Origin: Sinomonas susongensis
Lineage (GTDB): Bacteria; Actinomycetota; Actinomycetes; Actinomycetales; Micrococcaceae
Reading direction: 5' to 3'
NCBI RefSeq assembly: GCF_005877005.1
Contig: NZ_SSNH01000013.1
Coordinates: 20,353 to 84,352, forward strand
DNA length: 64,000 bases
Shown here: positions 34,579-43,388 of the stretch, in pieces
Numbering within the stretch: position 1 is the first letter of the stretch
Layout of the letters: every line of letters starts with the position of its first letter
The notes under the pieces: generated by a model
Databases searched by the model: none
Told to the model about the DNA's origin: nothing
What the model saw: the letters and a program-made list of their open reading frames with translations, nothing else
Position numbers and translations under genes: made by a program

Positions 34579-34596
34579 CCCAGCGAGGTCGGTTGG
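34561..34596. repeat. 18-bp tandem duplication across the MFS stop codon
   Basis: CCCAGTGAGGTCGGTTAG followed directly by CCCAGCGAGGTCGGTTGG (16 of 18 identical). The first copy encodes PSEVG plus the TAG stop; the second would encode PSEVGW if the stop were TGG. Confidence 0.85.
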
Positions 34597-34611
34597 GGCG
34601 GCCGCCGCGGG

Positions 34612-35355
34612 CTAGTGCGCGCCGATGCGGATGGCTTCCGCGACGGCCCTCTCAGAGCCGCGCACCCACGGGTCGCCATGACCCGGCAGGAGGATCCTCG
34701 CGCCGGTCGCGGCGATCGCGTCGAGCGAGGCGAGCGCCTGCCGAGTGCTCTTCGTCGCCGCCGAGGCCACGATCTGAGCGCCGGAGTGCCCGGTGTAGGG
34801 GTCGAGCGTGACGAGGGCGTCCCCAGTGAGGAGCGCGTCACGCTCTGGCAGGTGGAGAATGCAGTGGCCATCCGTGTGGCCGGGCGTATGGATCACCGTC
34901 GGCGATCCGGGGACCGGGAGCGCGGAACCAGGGCCCAGCGGGCGGGTCTCGGCGATCCCCCTCACCCCCAATGCACCGGCGGCGGCCATTCGGCCCAGCT
35001 TGGGCAGCGAACCTGGGTGCGTGAACGGGTAGAGGAAGCGGCTGCGCTGAGGTCGGTAGCGGTAGGGGTGCGCCGCGAGGCGAGCGTCCTCGCGATGGAC
35101 GAGAACCGGCGTCCCCCACTCACGGTGCGCCCTCAGGGCGAAGCCCACGTGGTCGAAGTGCCCGTGCGTGAGCACGATCGCACGGATATCGCGGGGAGTC
35201 CGGTTCAGGGTCTCGAGGAGCTCGCGCAGCATGGGCCACATGCTCGGGAGCCCCGCGTCGACGAGGGTCACGCCGTCGTCGTCCTCGATGAGGTAGCAGT
35301 TCACATAGGCGTGAGTGATGAGGTGGACGCCTTCGGCGACGCGAGGTACCAGCAT
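34612..35355 (-). CDS. Metallo-beta-lactamase-fold hydrolase
   Basis: 247 aa. The metal motif LTHGHFDHVG (about 69-78), a later His in HTPGHTDGHC, the bridging Asp in LLTGDALV and a final His in LPGHGDP define the MBL fold, closest to glyoxalase II-like/AIM-type hydrolases. The substrate is unknown. The ATG at 35355 has GGAGAA about 6 bases upstream; longer frames extend into the promoter region of the neighbouring gene. It is convergent with the MFS transporter gene and divergent from the repeat-containing membrane protein. Confidence 0.88.
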   Translation of the reverse strand: MLVPRVAEGVHLITHAYVNCYLIEDDDGVTLVDAGLPSMWPMLRELLETLNRTPRDIRAIVLTHGHFDHVGFALRAHREWGTPVLVHREDARLAAHPYRYRPQRSRFLYPFTHPGSLPKLGRMAAAGALGVRGIAETRPLGPGSALPVPGSPTVIHTPGHTDGHCILHLPERDALLTGDALVTLDPYTGHSGAQIVASAATKSTRQALASLDAIAATGARILLPGHGDPWVRGSERAVAEAIRIGAH

Positions 35356-35542
35356 GGGAGTTCTCCGATCGACGGCGCTCCTGCTGCGGTACCCGCGGAC
35401 GGCACCGGAGAAACAGGGGCTCGGCAGGCGCTCAACTCCCCCGGCGGCAATCTGGGAGGTTCCACCAAATCTGGGGAACAGCTTCCTTAGGAGTAAGGCG
35501 CACCACCGGAAGAAGGCCCACCGACTGGAAGGCAGGCACCCC

Positions 35543-36226
35543 ATGACCCCGAGCCATCGCGGCGACACGAGCGAGCAGCGTGAAGCCGAACACCGCGAAG
35601 CCGAGCACCGCGAAGCCGAACACCGCGAAGCAGAGCACCGCGAAGCAGAGAACCCGGACGGCCGGGAGCGCGACCTGCGGGCGATGACTGCTCAGCAGAA
35701 GCGACGTTTCGGCGGGATGAAGTTCGGCTCCGCCTTCTTCGGCTGGGTCACAGCGACCGGCATATCGGTGCTTCTCATTGCACTGCTGACGGCAGCGGGA
35801 GCGGGCGTGGGGATCGCGACCCAGACCGATCCGGCGGCACTGGCCGCGCAGTCCTCTTCCACGGTAGGCCTGGTCGGGGGCATCGGGCTGGTTCTGATCC
35901 TCTTCGTCTCCTACTTCTGCGGAGGGTACGTGGCCGGGCGGATGGCCCGCTTCGACGGCGCCAGGCAGGGCATTGCCGTGTGGCTGTGGGCTGTGATCGT
36001 CGCCGTCGTCCTCGCCGCCCTTGCCGCGGCCGCCGGGAGCAGGTTCAACGTCCTCGGCTCCCTGAACAGCTTCCCCCGCATTCCGGTCGACGAGGGCACC
36101 CTCACCCTCGGCGGCGTGATTGTGCTGGTCGCCGCAGCCTTGATCACCCTCGCGGGCGCCGTCCTGGGCGGGGCCACAGGCATGCGCTTCCACCGCAGGA
36201 TCGACAGGGCCGCCCTCGACGTCTGA
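35543..36226 (+). CDS. Repeat-bearing four-TM membrane protein, unknown function
   Basis: 227 aa. The N-terminus carries five REAEH/REAEN pentapeptides (residues 13-37), encoded by a 15-bp tandem repeat, giving a strongly charged helical cytoplasmic arm. After a linker (RDLRAMTAQQKRRFGGMKFGSAFFGW) come four hydrophobic segments (about 65-88, 105-130, 142-162, 188-212). I recognise the membrane part as a common uncharacterised actinobacterial envelope protein. The ATG at 35543 has only a weak purine-rich stretch (GGAAGGCAGG) upstream; an alternative start would remove the repeats. Confidence 0.75.
   Translation: MTPSHRGDTSEQREAEHREAEHREAEHREAEHREAENPDGRERDLRAMTAQQKRRFGGMKFGSAFFGWVTATGISVLLIALLTAAGAGVGIATQTDPAALAAQSSSTVGLVGGIGLVLILFVSYFCGGYVAGRMARFDGARQGIAVWLWAVIVAVVLAALAAAAGSRFNVLGSLNSFPRIPVDEGTLTLGGVIVLVAAALITLAGAVLGGATGMRFHRRIDRAALDV
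35579..35653 (+). repeat. 15-bp tandem repeat encoding REAEH
   Basis: Five consecutive 15-bp units of the type CGYGAAGCMGARCACCGC read in frame (CGC GAA GCC GAR CAC), differing only at third positions and in the last unit (AAC for CAC). The high nucleotide identity suggests recent expansion. Confidence 0.9.
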
Positions 36227-36286
36227 GCCCTTGTACGTCGCCACCATCGCCGCCGGGAACTCGCGCGCTCCCACCTTGGCCTCGCG

Positions 36287-36949
36287 CTAGGTGCCTAGGA
36301 GGCCTGGGCCCAGCCGGGCAGCAAGTATCGGGACGCCCGGCCCGTGAAGCTCGTCGCAGTATGCTCCGCGCCCAGCCATCGCCATCGTCAGGGCCAAGGT
36401 CGTTCCGCGCACGAGCGGTCCCCCGCCGGCGGCAAAGGGCCCGTCGATCGCTTCGAGGCGCAGGCCTCGGCTGGTGGTGCGACTGGGGACCGCGAAGTTT
36501 CCGCGCGCATAGAACCTCGCGACCGCGGTCGTGGCGTCTGTCGGATAGGCGTGCTCGATTCCCAGCGGGCGGCGGATGTCTTCCGAGTGCACGATGACTT
36601 CGCCCAGCCATGCGGGGACCGGCCCCGGCGCAGACTTCGTGCTGGTGGTGACGCCCCGGAACTGGGCGAGCGTGTCAGCCGGAGTCGGGCCGAGTCGCTC
36701 CCTGAGCCGGCGCTCGTTGTGCAGATCGAAGTCGAATCGGGCGCCGATGACGCTTGCGAACCACCGCGCGGGGCCGATGCTGGCGGCTGCCGTCAGGTGG
36801 GCGACCACGTCCTCGATGCTCCAGCCTTCGCAGAGCGACGGCAGCTCCCACTGCGCTCCGTCAAGGTCGGCGAGGTCGGCCGCGAGAGCAGCACGCTCAG
36901 CATGTGCCGCCGACCAGAGTCGGCGGGTCGTCGTCGTTCGCTCCGGCAT
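36287..36949 (-). CDS. Maleylpyruvate isomerase-family (mycothiol-dependent, DinB-like) protein
   Basis: 220 aa. The N-terminal helical bundle has WELPSLCEGWSIEDVVAHLTAAA, the conserved block with the metal-binding His of the TIGR03083/MDMPI_N family, and later WLGEVIVHSEDIRRPLG with further His/Asp ligands. The family contains mycothiol-dependent isomerases and many uncharacterised actinobacterial enzymes using mycothiol. The C-terminal part (about 155-220) looks like a small sterol-carrier-type domain. It is monocistronic; the next gene downstream belongs to the convergent membrane protein. Confidence 0.82.
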   Translation of the reverse strand: MPERTTTTRRLWSAAHAERAALAADLADLDGAQWELPSLCEGWSIEDVVAHLTAAASIGPARWFASVIGARFDFDLHNERRLRERLGPTPADTLAQFRGVTTSTKSAPGPVPAWLGEVIVHSEDIRRPLGIEHAYPTDATTAVARFYARGNFAVPSRTTSRGLRLEAIDGPFAAGGGPLVRGTTLALTMAMAGRGAYCDELHGPGVPILAARLGPGLLGT

Positions 36950-37006
36950 CCGCCCTCCGATCCTGCCGGGAGGCTACCACGCGCGGATGTCCAGATGAGC
37001 AGGCGG

Positions 37007-38851
37007 TCAGAAGAGCAGGACCGCCCAGCTCGCCGAGAGGCCGACGAGCAGCCAGACGACGTAGTCGCCCACCTTGCCCGAGTGCACTTCGCGCAAGACC
37101 CGCAGCGGCGGGCGCACGAGCCACTGGCCTCGGCGCATCCGCTCCGGGAGGCGGTGGCGGAAGACGCCGAACGCGGCCACTCCGACCGCGAGCGCGACGG
37201 TCAGGAGCCCAAGCCAGATCGCCTCGGCGTCCCACGAGGCGGCACCCTGCGCACCGCTCGTCGTGTACGCCGAGGCGCTGCTGACGGCACCCGTGCCGAG
37301 GACGGCCCCCACGTAGCCGTCGCGGTCCATGAACCTCGCGGCAGCCTCCTGCACCGCGGTCCCCACCGCGGGAAGGAGGCCCAGGACGAGCCCCGCTGCG
37401 AGCAGCCCGACCACGGGCACCATCATCGAGACGGGGATGCGCGAACGGCCGATATTGATCTCGATATGCTCTTGGTCGCCGCTCATCCCCTCCGCCTCGA
37501 TTCCTTCAGGCGGTGACCCCACGTCGAGGAAGATGCGGGCCCCCACGCGGAGGACCGCACCCCCGGTCACGGAGGAGACGGCGATCATGAGTACGAGGAG
37601 CCACGGGGCGTTGGCCTCGGCGAGGCCGTGTTCGGCGATACCCTTGCCGAGCCCGAGTGCGAACGGCGGAGCGCCTGCGAGCGCTGCTCCCGAGAGCATG
37701 AACGCAATGCCCAAGGTCCGGGCGTCCCTCCCGCGCCCATGCAGGGTGAACTCGTCGACGCTCCCGTAGCGGTCCAGGATCACGCCGCTCTGGAGGAAGA
37801 GTGCGCCCTTGATGGCTGCGTGGCCCAGGATGTACAGCGCCACCCCTCCGAGCGCCTCCGGCGAGGAGATGCCGAGCACCGCGACGAAGAGCCCGAGGTG
37901 CGAGATCGTGGAGTACGCCAGAAGGCGCTTGAGGTGCCGCTGGAGGAAGCACATGATGCCGCCGACGACGGCGGTCAGCACCCCGAGCACGACGAAGGCG
38001 TGCTGGGCGGCCGACGCGATGCCGGTCGAGCTGAAGACCTCCCAGTAGATGCGCGCGATCCCGTACAGGCCGAGCTCGACCATGACTCCGGAGAAGAGCA
38101 CGCAGACCGGGGACGGGGCGACGGCGTGGGCGTCCGCGAGCCAGAAGTGGAACGGCGCGACGGCGGCCTTCACGAGGAAGCCCGCGAGGAGCAGTACGAA
38201 GGCGATCGGCACGAGGAGACTGTGGTCCGTCGCGAGGGAATGGGACAGGGCTGCGATGTTGAGGTTGCCCGTCCTGGCGTAGACGAGGGCCACCCCCGTG
38301 AGCGAGAGATAGGCCGCCAGGGAGTTGATGATGCCGAAATTGATGGCCCCGTGGATCGCGGAGGGATCCTCACTCTTTATGCCGGTCAGCGCATATGCCG
38401 CTACGCCCATAAGCTCGAAGAACACGAACATCGTGAAGATGTCTCCCGCGAACGCGAACCCGGTCATACCGGCGAGGAAGAGCACCATGAGTCCGTGGAA
38501 GTGGGCCGATTCCGCTTCGAAGTAGCGCCACGCGAAGATGAGTGCGGCCAGCATGAGGACACTCGCCACGAGGGCAATGCCCACGCTCACCTCGTCTCCG
38601 ACAAGGGCGATCCCGACTCCGCGTCCGTCCCGGAACGGCCAGCCGCCCATCCAGTAGACGAGCCTGCCGCCGGACGCCGTCGCCAGGACGAAGGCCTCGA
38701 GGACGATGGCTGTGAGGGCGGCGCCGATGGAGAGGACGTCCGTGAAGCGGATGGGCAGGAGCCGCCCCAACGAGAGCAGCAGGCATGCGACGAGGATGAG
38801 TCCGATGACGAGGAGCGGGAGCATCGGGGCGGCGACCGTTGCAGGCAGCAT
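37007..38851 (-). CDS. mnhD: Mrp-type antiporter subunit D (NuoL/M/N-like), elongated
   Basis: 614 aa polytopic protein. The proton-channel core shows [39 protein letters not shown], a Lys/His-bearing discontinuous helix ([17 protein letters not shown]) and [14 protein letters not shown], as in MrpD/NuoL. Usual MrpD proteins have about 490-500 residues; the extra about 110 C-terminal residues include two more hydrophobic segments and the motif [21 protein letters not shown], which resembles the C-terminal end of MrpA/NuoL. As no complete MrpA is encoded in this operon, this may be the only antiporter-like subunit. Start ATG 38851, two bases after the mnhC stop. Confidence 0.85.
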   Translation of the reverse strand: MLPATVAAPMLPLLVIGLILVACLLLSLGRLLPIRFTDVLSIGAALTAIVLEAFVLATASGGRLVYWMGGWPFRDGRGVGIALVGDEVSVGIALVASVLMLAALIFAWRYFEAESAHFHGLMVLFLAGMTGFAFAGDIFTMFVFFELMGVAAYALTGIKSEDPSAIHGAINFGIINSLAAYLSLTGVALVYARTGNLNIAALSHSLATDHSLLVPIAFVLLLAGFLVKAAVAPFHFWLADAHAVAPSPVCVLFSGVMVELGLYGIARIYWEVFSSTGIASAAQHAFVVLGVLTAVVGGIMCFLQRHLKRLLAYSTISHLGLFVAVLGISSPEALGGVALYILGHAAIKGALFLQSGVILDRYGSVDEFTLHGRGRDARTLGIAFMLSGAALAGAPPFALGLGKGIAEHGLAEANAPWLLVLMIAVSSVTGGAVLRVGARIFLDVGSPPEGIEAEGMSGDQEHIEINIGRSRIPVSMMVPVVGLLAAGLVLGLLPAVGTAVQEAAARFMDRDGYVGAVLGTGAVSSASAYTTSGAQGAASWDAEAIWLGLLTVALAVGVAAFGVFRHRLPERMRRGQWLVRPPLRVLREVHSGKVGDYVVWLLVGLSASWAVLLF

Positions 38852-38853
38852 CG

Positions 38854-39201
38854 TCAGCCCTCGAGCCGGCCGAGAGCGTCGGGGTCGACCGCCTTGCGCC
38901 GCTTCGCCATCTGGATCGCGAGCGCGAGCAGCATGGACGTGACCGCCGCCGAGACCACGACGTCCGTGAGCGTGAGGGCCTGGACCACGGGGTCCACGAC
39001 GGGCGTCTGCTGGCCGACCTGGTTTCCGAAGATGGGCGCGACCCCTCCGTACTGGAAGCCGATTGCGATCAGCAGGATGTAGGTGCTCGACTGCGCGACG
39101 GAGAGGCACACCACCGTGTGGACGAGGTTCCGGCTCGTCGCCATGCCGATGAGCCCGAGGGCCATGACGGCGGCGGCGACGACGTAGGCGTAGTAGCTCA
39201 T
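38854..39201 (-). CDS. mnhC: Mrp-type antiporter subunit C (NuoK-like)
   Basis: 115 aa with three hydrophobic segments. It aligns with MrpC/NuoK ([60 protein letters not shown]) and carries the conserved polar/acidic positions of that subunit. It forms part of the membrane complex that couples Na+ or K+ export to proton uptake. The ATG overlaps the stop of the upstream mnhB-like gene by four bases. Confidence 0.9.
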   Translation of the reverse strand: MSYYAYVVAAAVMALGLIGMATSRNLVHTVVCLSVAQSSTYILLIAIGFQYGGVAPIFGNQVGQQTPVVDPVVQALTLTDVVVSAAVTSMLLALAIQMAKRRKAVDPDALGRLEG

Positions 39202-39983
39202 GCGGCGGCCTCCTCCTTCTGGTCGGCCCCGGGCGGGTCGCCCTTGGTCCCGGGATCGGACCGGATGGCGAGGGCTTGGTCCAGGAAGCCCGCGAGCAGG
39301 ATGACGACGCTGCTGCACACCGTCATGCCGACAGCGATGTTGAACAGCGGAACGGTGCCGGCCGAGAGGAAGTCGCTCAGCTGCCCTTGGGGGACGAAAT
39401 TCGCGAACAGCGCGGCTCCCAGCGCACCCCCCGCCAGGCCCAGAGCGCCGAAGAGGACGACGCCGAGCGCCTCGCCCTGCTCGAACCACTCGAGCGGGCG
39501 GAGACGGCTGAGCAGCGTGTAGCGTCCGCCCACGTACAGGAGGTGGATCCCCGTGGAGAGGACCACGCCGCCCTGGAAGCCTCCGCCCGGCGTGATCGCA
39601 CCGTGTGCCACGACGTCCGCCGCGAGGACGAGCGTCAGCGGGAACAGGACGTAGACGATGAGGCTCGTGGACTCCATGACCCTGCCGCCGCTCGAGACCT
39701 GCCGGCGGCGCTCACGGTGCACCGGTCTGAGCAGCGTCGCGACGCCGACGACGGCACAGAACAGGATCGTCTCCTCCCCGAAGGTGTCGAAGCCGCGCTG
39801 GTCGAAGTTGATGCTCGAGACACTGTTCGCGGTTGCGTGGGCGAACGTCGCGACGACCGCCAGGTCCCGGTACGGGTGGAACGTGCTGCCGAAGCCGGGA
39901 AGGCCCGTGAACGCAGTGGCCATCGCGAGTCCGAAGCCGGCGAGGCCGATCCACAGGAGGGTGAGGCGAGCGCGTCGGGTCAT
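39198..39983 (-). CDS. mnhB: MrpA C-terminal (MbhE-like) domain fused to MnhB
   Basis: 261 aa. Residues 1-95 match the last domain of MrpA (MbhE-like: [36 protein letters not shown]); residues 105-250 are an MnhB domain ([57 protein letters not shown]). In canonical Mrp operons the first part belongs to the big MrpA subunit, so here the MrpA C-terminus has moved onto MnhB. The ATG overlaps the DUF4040 gene stop and its own stop overlaps mnhC, so all are coupled. Confidence 0.85.
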   Translation of the reverse strand: MTRRARLTLLWIGLAGFGLAMATAFTGLPGFGSTFHPYRDLAVVATFAHATANSVSSINFDQRGFDTFGEETILFCAVVGVATLLRPVHRERRRQVSSGGRVMESTSLIVYVLFPLTLVLAADVVAHGAITPGGGFQGGVVLSTGIHLLYVGGRYTLLSRLRPLEWFEQGEALGVVLFGALGLAGGALGAALFANFVPQGQLSDFLSAGTVPLFNIAVGMTVCSSVVILLAGFLDQALAIRSDPGTKGDPPGADQKEEAAA

Positions 39984-40306
39984 GGCTGCCCCGCTTCCGA
40001 TCCCTGCCCGGCATCGCCCTGCGCGGATCCTTCGAGCTCGCTTTCCGCCTCGCTCCGGATGCTCGCGATCTTCCGGATCGAGAGGACCACGATGAGCGGC
40101 ACCACCGCGGTCCCGATCGCCACCTGGCTGAGCGCGACGTCGGGGGCCTGCAGGGTCACGAAGAAGATGCTGAGCAGGATGCCGTACACCGAGAGCACGA
40201 CTGCCTGCTTCGAGGGCGCGCGCGTGAAGACGACGACCGCGGCCCCGATGAGGACGATCGTCAGGCTCACCGCGATGAGGGCATTCGTCAGGAAGTCGGA
40301 GTTCAT
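39980..40306 (-). CDS. DUF4040 (MbhD-like) protein, detached piece of MrpA
   Basis: 108 aa with three hydrophobic segments. APDVALSQVAIGTAVVPLIVVLSIRKI is the signature of the DUF4040/MbhD domain that sits after the antiporter module in MrpA. Here it is a separate small gene between mnhG and the MbhE-MnhB fusion. Start ATG 40306 overlaps the mnhG stop (ATGA). The C-terminal about 25 residues are a Glu/Gln-rich cytoplasmic tail. Confidence 0.85.
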   Translation of the reverse strand: MNSDFLTNALIAVSLTIVLIGAAVVVFTRAPSKQAVVLSVYGILLSIFFVTLQAPDVALSQVAIGTAVVPLIVVLSIRKIASIRSEAESELEGSAQGDAGQGSEAGQP

Positions 40307-40602
40307 TCGGGCGGCTCCCCCACGGCGATCCCCTGCTCGGCGGCGAGCGCGCGGCCGATCGCCGTCGTCATCGAGGGGCCGGTGAAGGCGATGACGAGCG
40401 CGACGACCGCCACTGCCGCGCCGCCCAGACTGGCCCCGAAGTAGATGACTCCGGCGACGGCGAAGAGCGGCACTGCTATGGCGGTCACGGGGGCCAGGAA
40501 GTGGAGCCGTGCGAGCGGCGACCGCGCCAGGACTGCGCCGAGGCTCGCATAGGCCACGACGAGCACCGCGAGGCCCGCGAAGACCGCCTCGAGCGCGCTC
40601 AC
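40303..40602 (-). CDS. mnhG: Mrp-type antiporter subunit G
   Basis: 99 aa, GTG start at 40602. Three hydrophobic segments with MnhG features (SPLARLHFLAPVTAIAVPLFAVAGVIYFG, FTGPSMTTAIGRALA). It is overlapped by four bases on each side within the E-F-G-A'-B-C-D operon. The product is a small structural/assembly subunit of the Mrp complex. Confidence 0.86.
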   Translation of the reverse strand: MSALEAVFAGLAVLVVAYASLGAVLARSPLARLHFLAPVTAIAVPLFAVAGVIYFGASLGGAAVAVVALVIAFTGPSMTTAIGRALAAEQGIAVGEPPE

Positions 40603-40883
40603 CGCCTGTCCGCCTCGGAATCGATCCTCGGCGTGAGGAGCCGCGTGTAGACAAGCGTTCCGGTCGCTCCGAGGACGGCCAGCACGAGCGGGACGATGAG
40701 GTACGACGACTGGTTGACGATCGCCGAGAGGCCTATGAGAACGAGGGCTCCGGTGGCACTGAGGAGCTGGAGGCCGATCAGGCGCTGGACATTGCTTCCA
40801 CGGGCCGCGAGGTACACGGCGGGGACGACGCCGACTACGAGGAGAGCGAGGGTCACGGCAGTCCACAGCGTCTGGTCGCTCAC
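40599..40883 (-). CDS. mnhF: Mrp-type antiporter subunit F
   Basis: 94 aa, three hydrophobic segments. AVYLAARGSNVQRLIGLQLLSATGALVLIGLS is the MnhF/MrpF core, and the C-terminus TRLLTPRIDSEADRR is cytoplasmic. Translation is coupled to mnhE before and mnhG after by four-base overlaps. Confidence 0.87.
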   Translation of the reverse strand: MSDQTLWTAVTLALLVVGVVPAVYLAARGSNVQRLIGLQLLSATGALVLIGLSAIVNQSSYLIVPLVLAVLGATGTLVYTRLLTPRIDSEADRR

Positions 40884-41428
40884 TCACGCTCCGATCTACG
40901 GAGGGTGCGGGCGGCACCGGCGGCGACGCGCTCGTCGAGATGCGGCCAGCCCTTCACGAGGGAATGCATGCGGGCGGTCCCCGTGTCGGGATCGCAGTCG
41001 ATGACGACGGTCCCCGGCGTGGCGGACAGTGCCAGGATCGCGCCCGAGCGAAGTCCCGTCTCGGCCCGGCCGGTCGAGCGCGGCAGCTGGGCCTCGACGA
41101 CGTCCTCGGGCTGGCGCCCCGCGAGCCACGGCACGAGCCGGGCACTGTCGGCGACGGCGGAAACCGGCACGAGCGACGTCCAACGGAGCCAGGCGAGGGC
41201 GGGCTTGGCCTCGAATGGAATCGCGCGCCTCGCAACGCGCGCCAGGACCGCCGCTACCAAGGCGACGGCCGCGGCGACAAGGGTCTCGCCGAGGGTCACC
41301 GTCGACGCCGTCGCGAGCCAGAAGACGCTTCCGCCAGCCCACCAGAGCACAAGCTCGCCCAGGGCCCCCGCGACGCCGCGCGCCCCGGGAAGCCCGAAGA
41401 ACCCTCGGAGAGAATCGGTCCAGCCCAT
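40880..41428 (-). CDS. mnhE: Mrp-type antiporter subunit E
   Basis: 182 aa. Membrane segments lie at about 20-42 and 46-66, then comes a soluble MnhE domain (SGAILALSATPGTVVIDCDPDTGTARMHSL). It is first in the operon, whose promoter must lie in the 36 bases before it and the end of the MarR gene; AT-rich TGATCGAAAAGCTAATCC (plus strand 41431-41448) is the only candidate. The operon is convergent with nothing and ends at 37007. Confidence 0.86.
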   Translation of the reverse strand: MGWTDSLRGFFGLPGARGVAGALGELVLWWAGGSVFWLATASTVTLGETLVAAAVALVAAVLARVARRAIPFEAKPALAWLRWTSLVPVSAVADSARLVPWLAGRQPEDVVEAQLPRSTGRAETGLRSGAILALSATPGTVVIDCDPDTGTARMHSLVKGWPHLDERVAAGAARTLRRSERE

Positions 41429-41464
41429 AGTGATCGAAAAGCTAATCCCCCGCTCGGGCCTAAT

Positions 41465-41992
41465 TCAACCCTCGTCCTCCCCGTGGGGGAGCGCCTCCCT
41501 CGCCTCGGAGATCGCGAGGGTCAGCTGCCGGATCAGGCCCGTCACGAGGTCGAGCTGCTCGGGGGTGTACTGGGCGAGGATCGGGAGCATGTGCTGGACC
41601 ATCGGGTCGAACATCTCCCGGCCGGTCACCCGCGCGCTCGGAGTTGCCGCGAGCAGCACTTGGCGCCGGTCTTCCGCGCTGTGGCGGCGTTCGAGGTGGC
41701 CCGAGGCCTCGAGCCGGTCGAGCACGGCGGTCATCGCCGCCGAACTGAGGACCAGCCGCTCCCGGAGCCCGCCTGGCGTCGCGACCCCGCCCGTGCGCTC
41801 GGCTTCGACGACCGCGTTGATGGCGTGGATGTCGTTGCGCGCGAGGCCGTGCTGGCGCCGCACCACTTCGGAGTACCGCTCCGCCTCGGTCGTGAACTTC
41901 TGGAGGAGGAACAGGAGCTCGAAGCCCGGGGACGAGCGCAGCGTCTCACGGTCTCCGGGGGCGGGTTGCGGCTCGTCTGGCACGCCGAACAT
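41465..41992 (-). CDS. MarR-family regulator at the end of the carotenoid operon
   Basis: 175 aa. The winged-helix domain is about residues 40-135 (RNDIHAINAVVEAERTGG, SSAAMTAVLDRLEASGHLERRHSAEDRRQVLLAAT). It is the last gene of the crt operon, one base after the photolyase stop. In Corynebacterium a MarR-type regulator (CrtR) represses the crt operon and is relieved by prenyl diphosphates; the same job is likely here, acting on the dyads and repeats upstream of crtE (48734-48790). Confidence 0.85.
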   Translation of the reverse strand: MFGVPDEPQPAPGDRETLRSSPGFELLFLLQKFTTEAERYSEVVRRQHGLARNDIHAINAVVEAERTGGVATPGGLRERLVLSSAAMTAVLDRLEASGHLERRHSAEDRRQVLLAATPSARVTGREMFDPMVQHMLPILAQYTPEQLDLVTGLIRQLTLAISEAREALPHGEDEG

Positions 41993-41993
41993 T

Positions 41994-43388
41994 CTAGGGC
42001 CGGCCCTTGGGCAGGGAACGGAAGGCGGCGAGGGCGATCTCCCGCGATTCCCTGAGGTCGACGCACGGCTCGGGGTAGTCCGGGCTGCCCAGTTCGGGGA
42101 TCCAGAGCCGGGTGTACTCGCCCTCTGGATCGTGGGTCTTCTCCTGCGTCAGCGGATTGAAGATGCGGAAGAACGGCGATGCGTCCGCGCCGCACCCCGC
42201 GGCCCATTGCCAGTTGAACGCGTTCGAGGCGCCGTCTGCGTCGACGAGGGTGTCCCAGAACCACTGCTCGCCGAGCCGCCAGTCGATGCCGAGGTTCTTC
42301 ACGAGCAGGCTTGCCGAGACCATGCGGACCCGGTTGTGCATCCACCCGGTCGCCCACAGTTCCCGCTGGCCCGCGTCCACGAGGGGAAAGCCCGTCGTCC
42401 CGCGCTGCCAATGCCCGAGCAGCCCGGCCTGATCGCCGCCCCCGCCGGGCCTCCACCACGGATAGGCGTCGAATTCGCGCCGGAGGTTGACGGTCGCGAG
42501 ATCGGGATGGTGGTACAGCTGGTGCCACGCGAACTCGCGCCAACCGAGCTCTGACGCGAAGGCGGCGCTTCCCGCCGAGGCCTCCCGCCGCCGTCGTCCG
42601 ACTTCATGCCACACCTCGAATGGGCTCACGTGGCCCCAGCGCAGATACGGCGAGAGGCGGCTCGTCCCGGCCCGCCCAGGTCGATCACGGTCCTCCGAGT
42701 AGCCGGCCAGGGCGTCGTCGACGAACTCCTCGAGCAGCTCGTGCCCAGCCCGCGGACCAGGCGCCCACGCCTCGCCCAGGGGCTTGGACCAGTCGGGCAC
42801 CCCGGGGAGAAGGCCCCACTGCTCGAGACGGTCGCTGCGCGGGACGCCATCCGGCGCCTGCTGCCTGTCAGGGGTCGGCAAGGGACGACGGAAATCATGG
42901 GAGCTGAGCTCCTTCCAGAATGGCGTGAAGACCTTGTAGGGGCCGCCTTGGCGGTTCGTGAGCTCCCATGGCTCGTGCAGGAGCGAGGCCTGGAAGCTCT
43001 GGGCCCGGATCCCCGTGGAGCGCACGGCCTCCTTGACCGCGGCGTCCGCGCGCCGCTCCCCGCCCCCGTAACGGCGGTTCCAGAACAGGGCACCGGCCCC
43101 GCACTCCGCAGCAAAGGCGGGGACGACGGCGCCCGCGGCCCCCCGCCTGAGGATGAGCGGCACGCCGATCTGGTCGAGTTCCACGCGCAGTGCGGCGAGC
43201 GCATGGTGGAGCCACCAGCGGGCGGCCCCGCCGAGCGGGCGGATCCCGGGGGACTCCTCGTCGAGCACGTAGAGCGCGATCGTCGCTCCTGTGTCCATGG
43301 CTGCACGGAGGGCCGGCTGATCGGTGATCCGCAGATCGTCCCGGAACCAGACGATGGAAGGGGAGACGGTGGGCCGGGTCTGGCTCAT
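41994..43388 (-). CDS. phr: Class I deoxyribodipyrimidine photolyase
   Basis: 464 aa. The N-terminal antenna-binding domain (IVWFRDDLRITDQPALRAA) and the C-terminal FAD domain show GTSRLSPYLRWGHVSPFEVWHEV, LGWREFAWHQLYHHPDL, ATGWMHNRVRMVSASLLVKNLGIDWR and NWQWAAGCGADASPFFRIFNP. It repairs UV pyrimidine dimers with blue light. It lies between crtEb (4-base overlap) and the MarR gene; photolyase genes in carotenoid clusters are known from Brevibacterium and Arthrobacter and point to joint light protection. Confidence 0.95.
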   Translation of the reverse strand: MSQTRPTVSPSIVWFRDDLRITDQPALRAAMDTGATIALYVLDEESPGIRPLGGAARWWLHHALAALRVELDQIGVPLILRRGAAGAVVPAFAAECGAGALFWNRRYGGGERRADAAVKEAVRSTGIRAQSFQASLLHEPWELTNRQGGPYKVFTPFWKELSSHDFRRPLPTPDRQQAPDGVPRSDRLEQWGLLPGVPDWSKPLGEAWAPGPRAGHELLEEFVDDALAGYSEDRDRPGRAGTSRLSPYLRWGHVSPFEVWHEVGRRRREASAGSAAFASELGWREFAWHQLYHHPDLATVNLRREFDAYPWWRPGGGGDQAGLLGHWQRGTTGFPLVDAGQRELWATGWMHNRVRMVSASLLVKNLGIDWRLGEQWFWDTLVDADGASNAFNWQWAAGCGADASPFFRIFNPLTQEKTHDPEGEYTRLWIPELGSPDYPEPCVDLRESREIALAAFRSLPKGRP

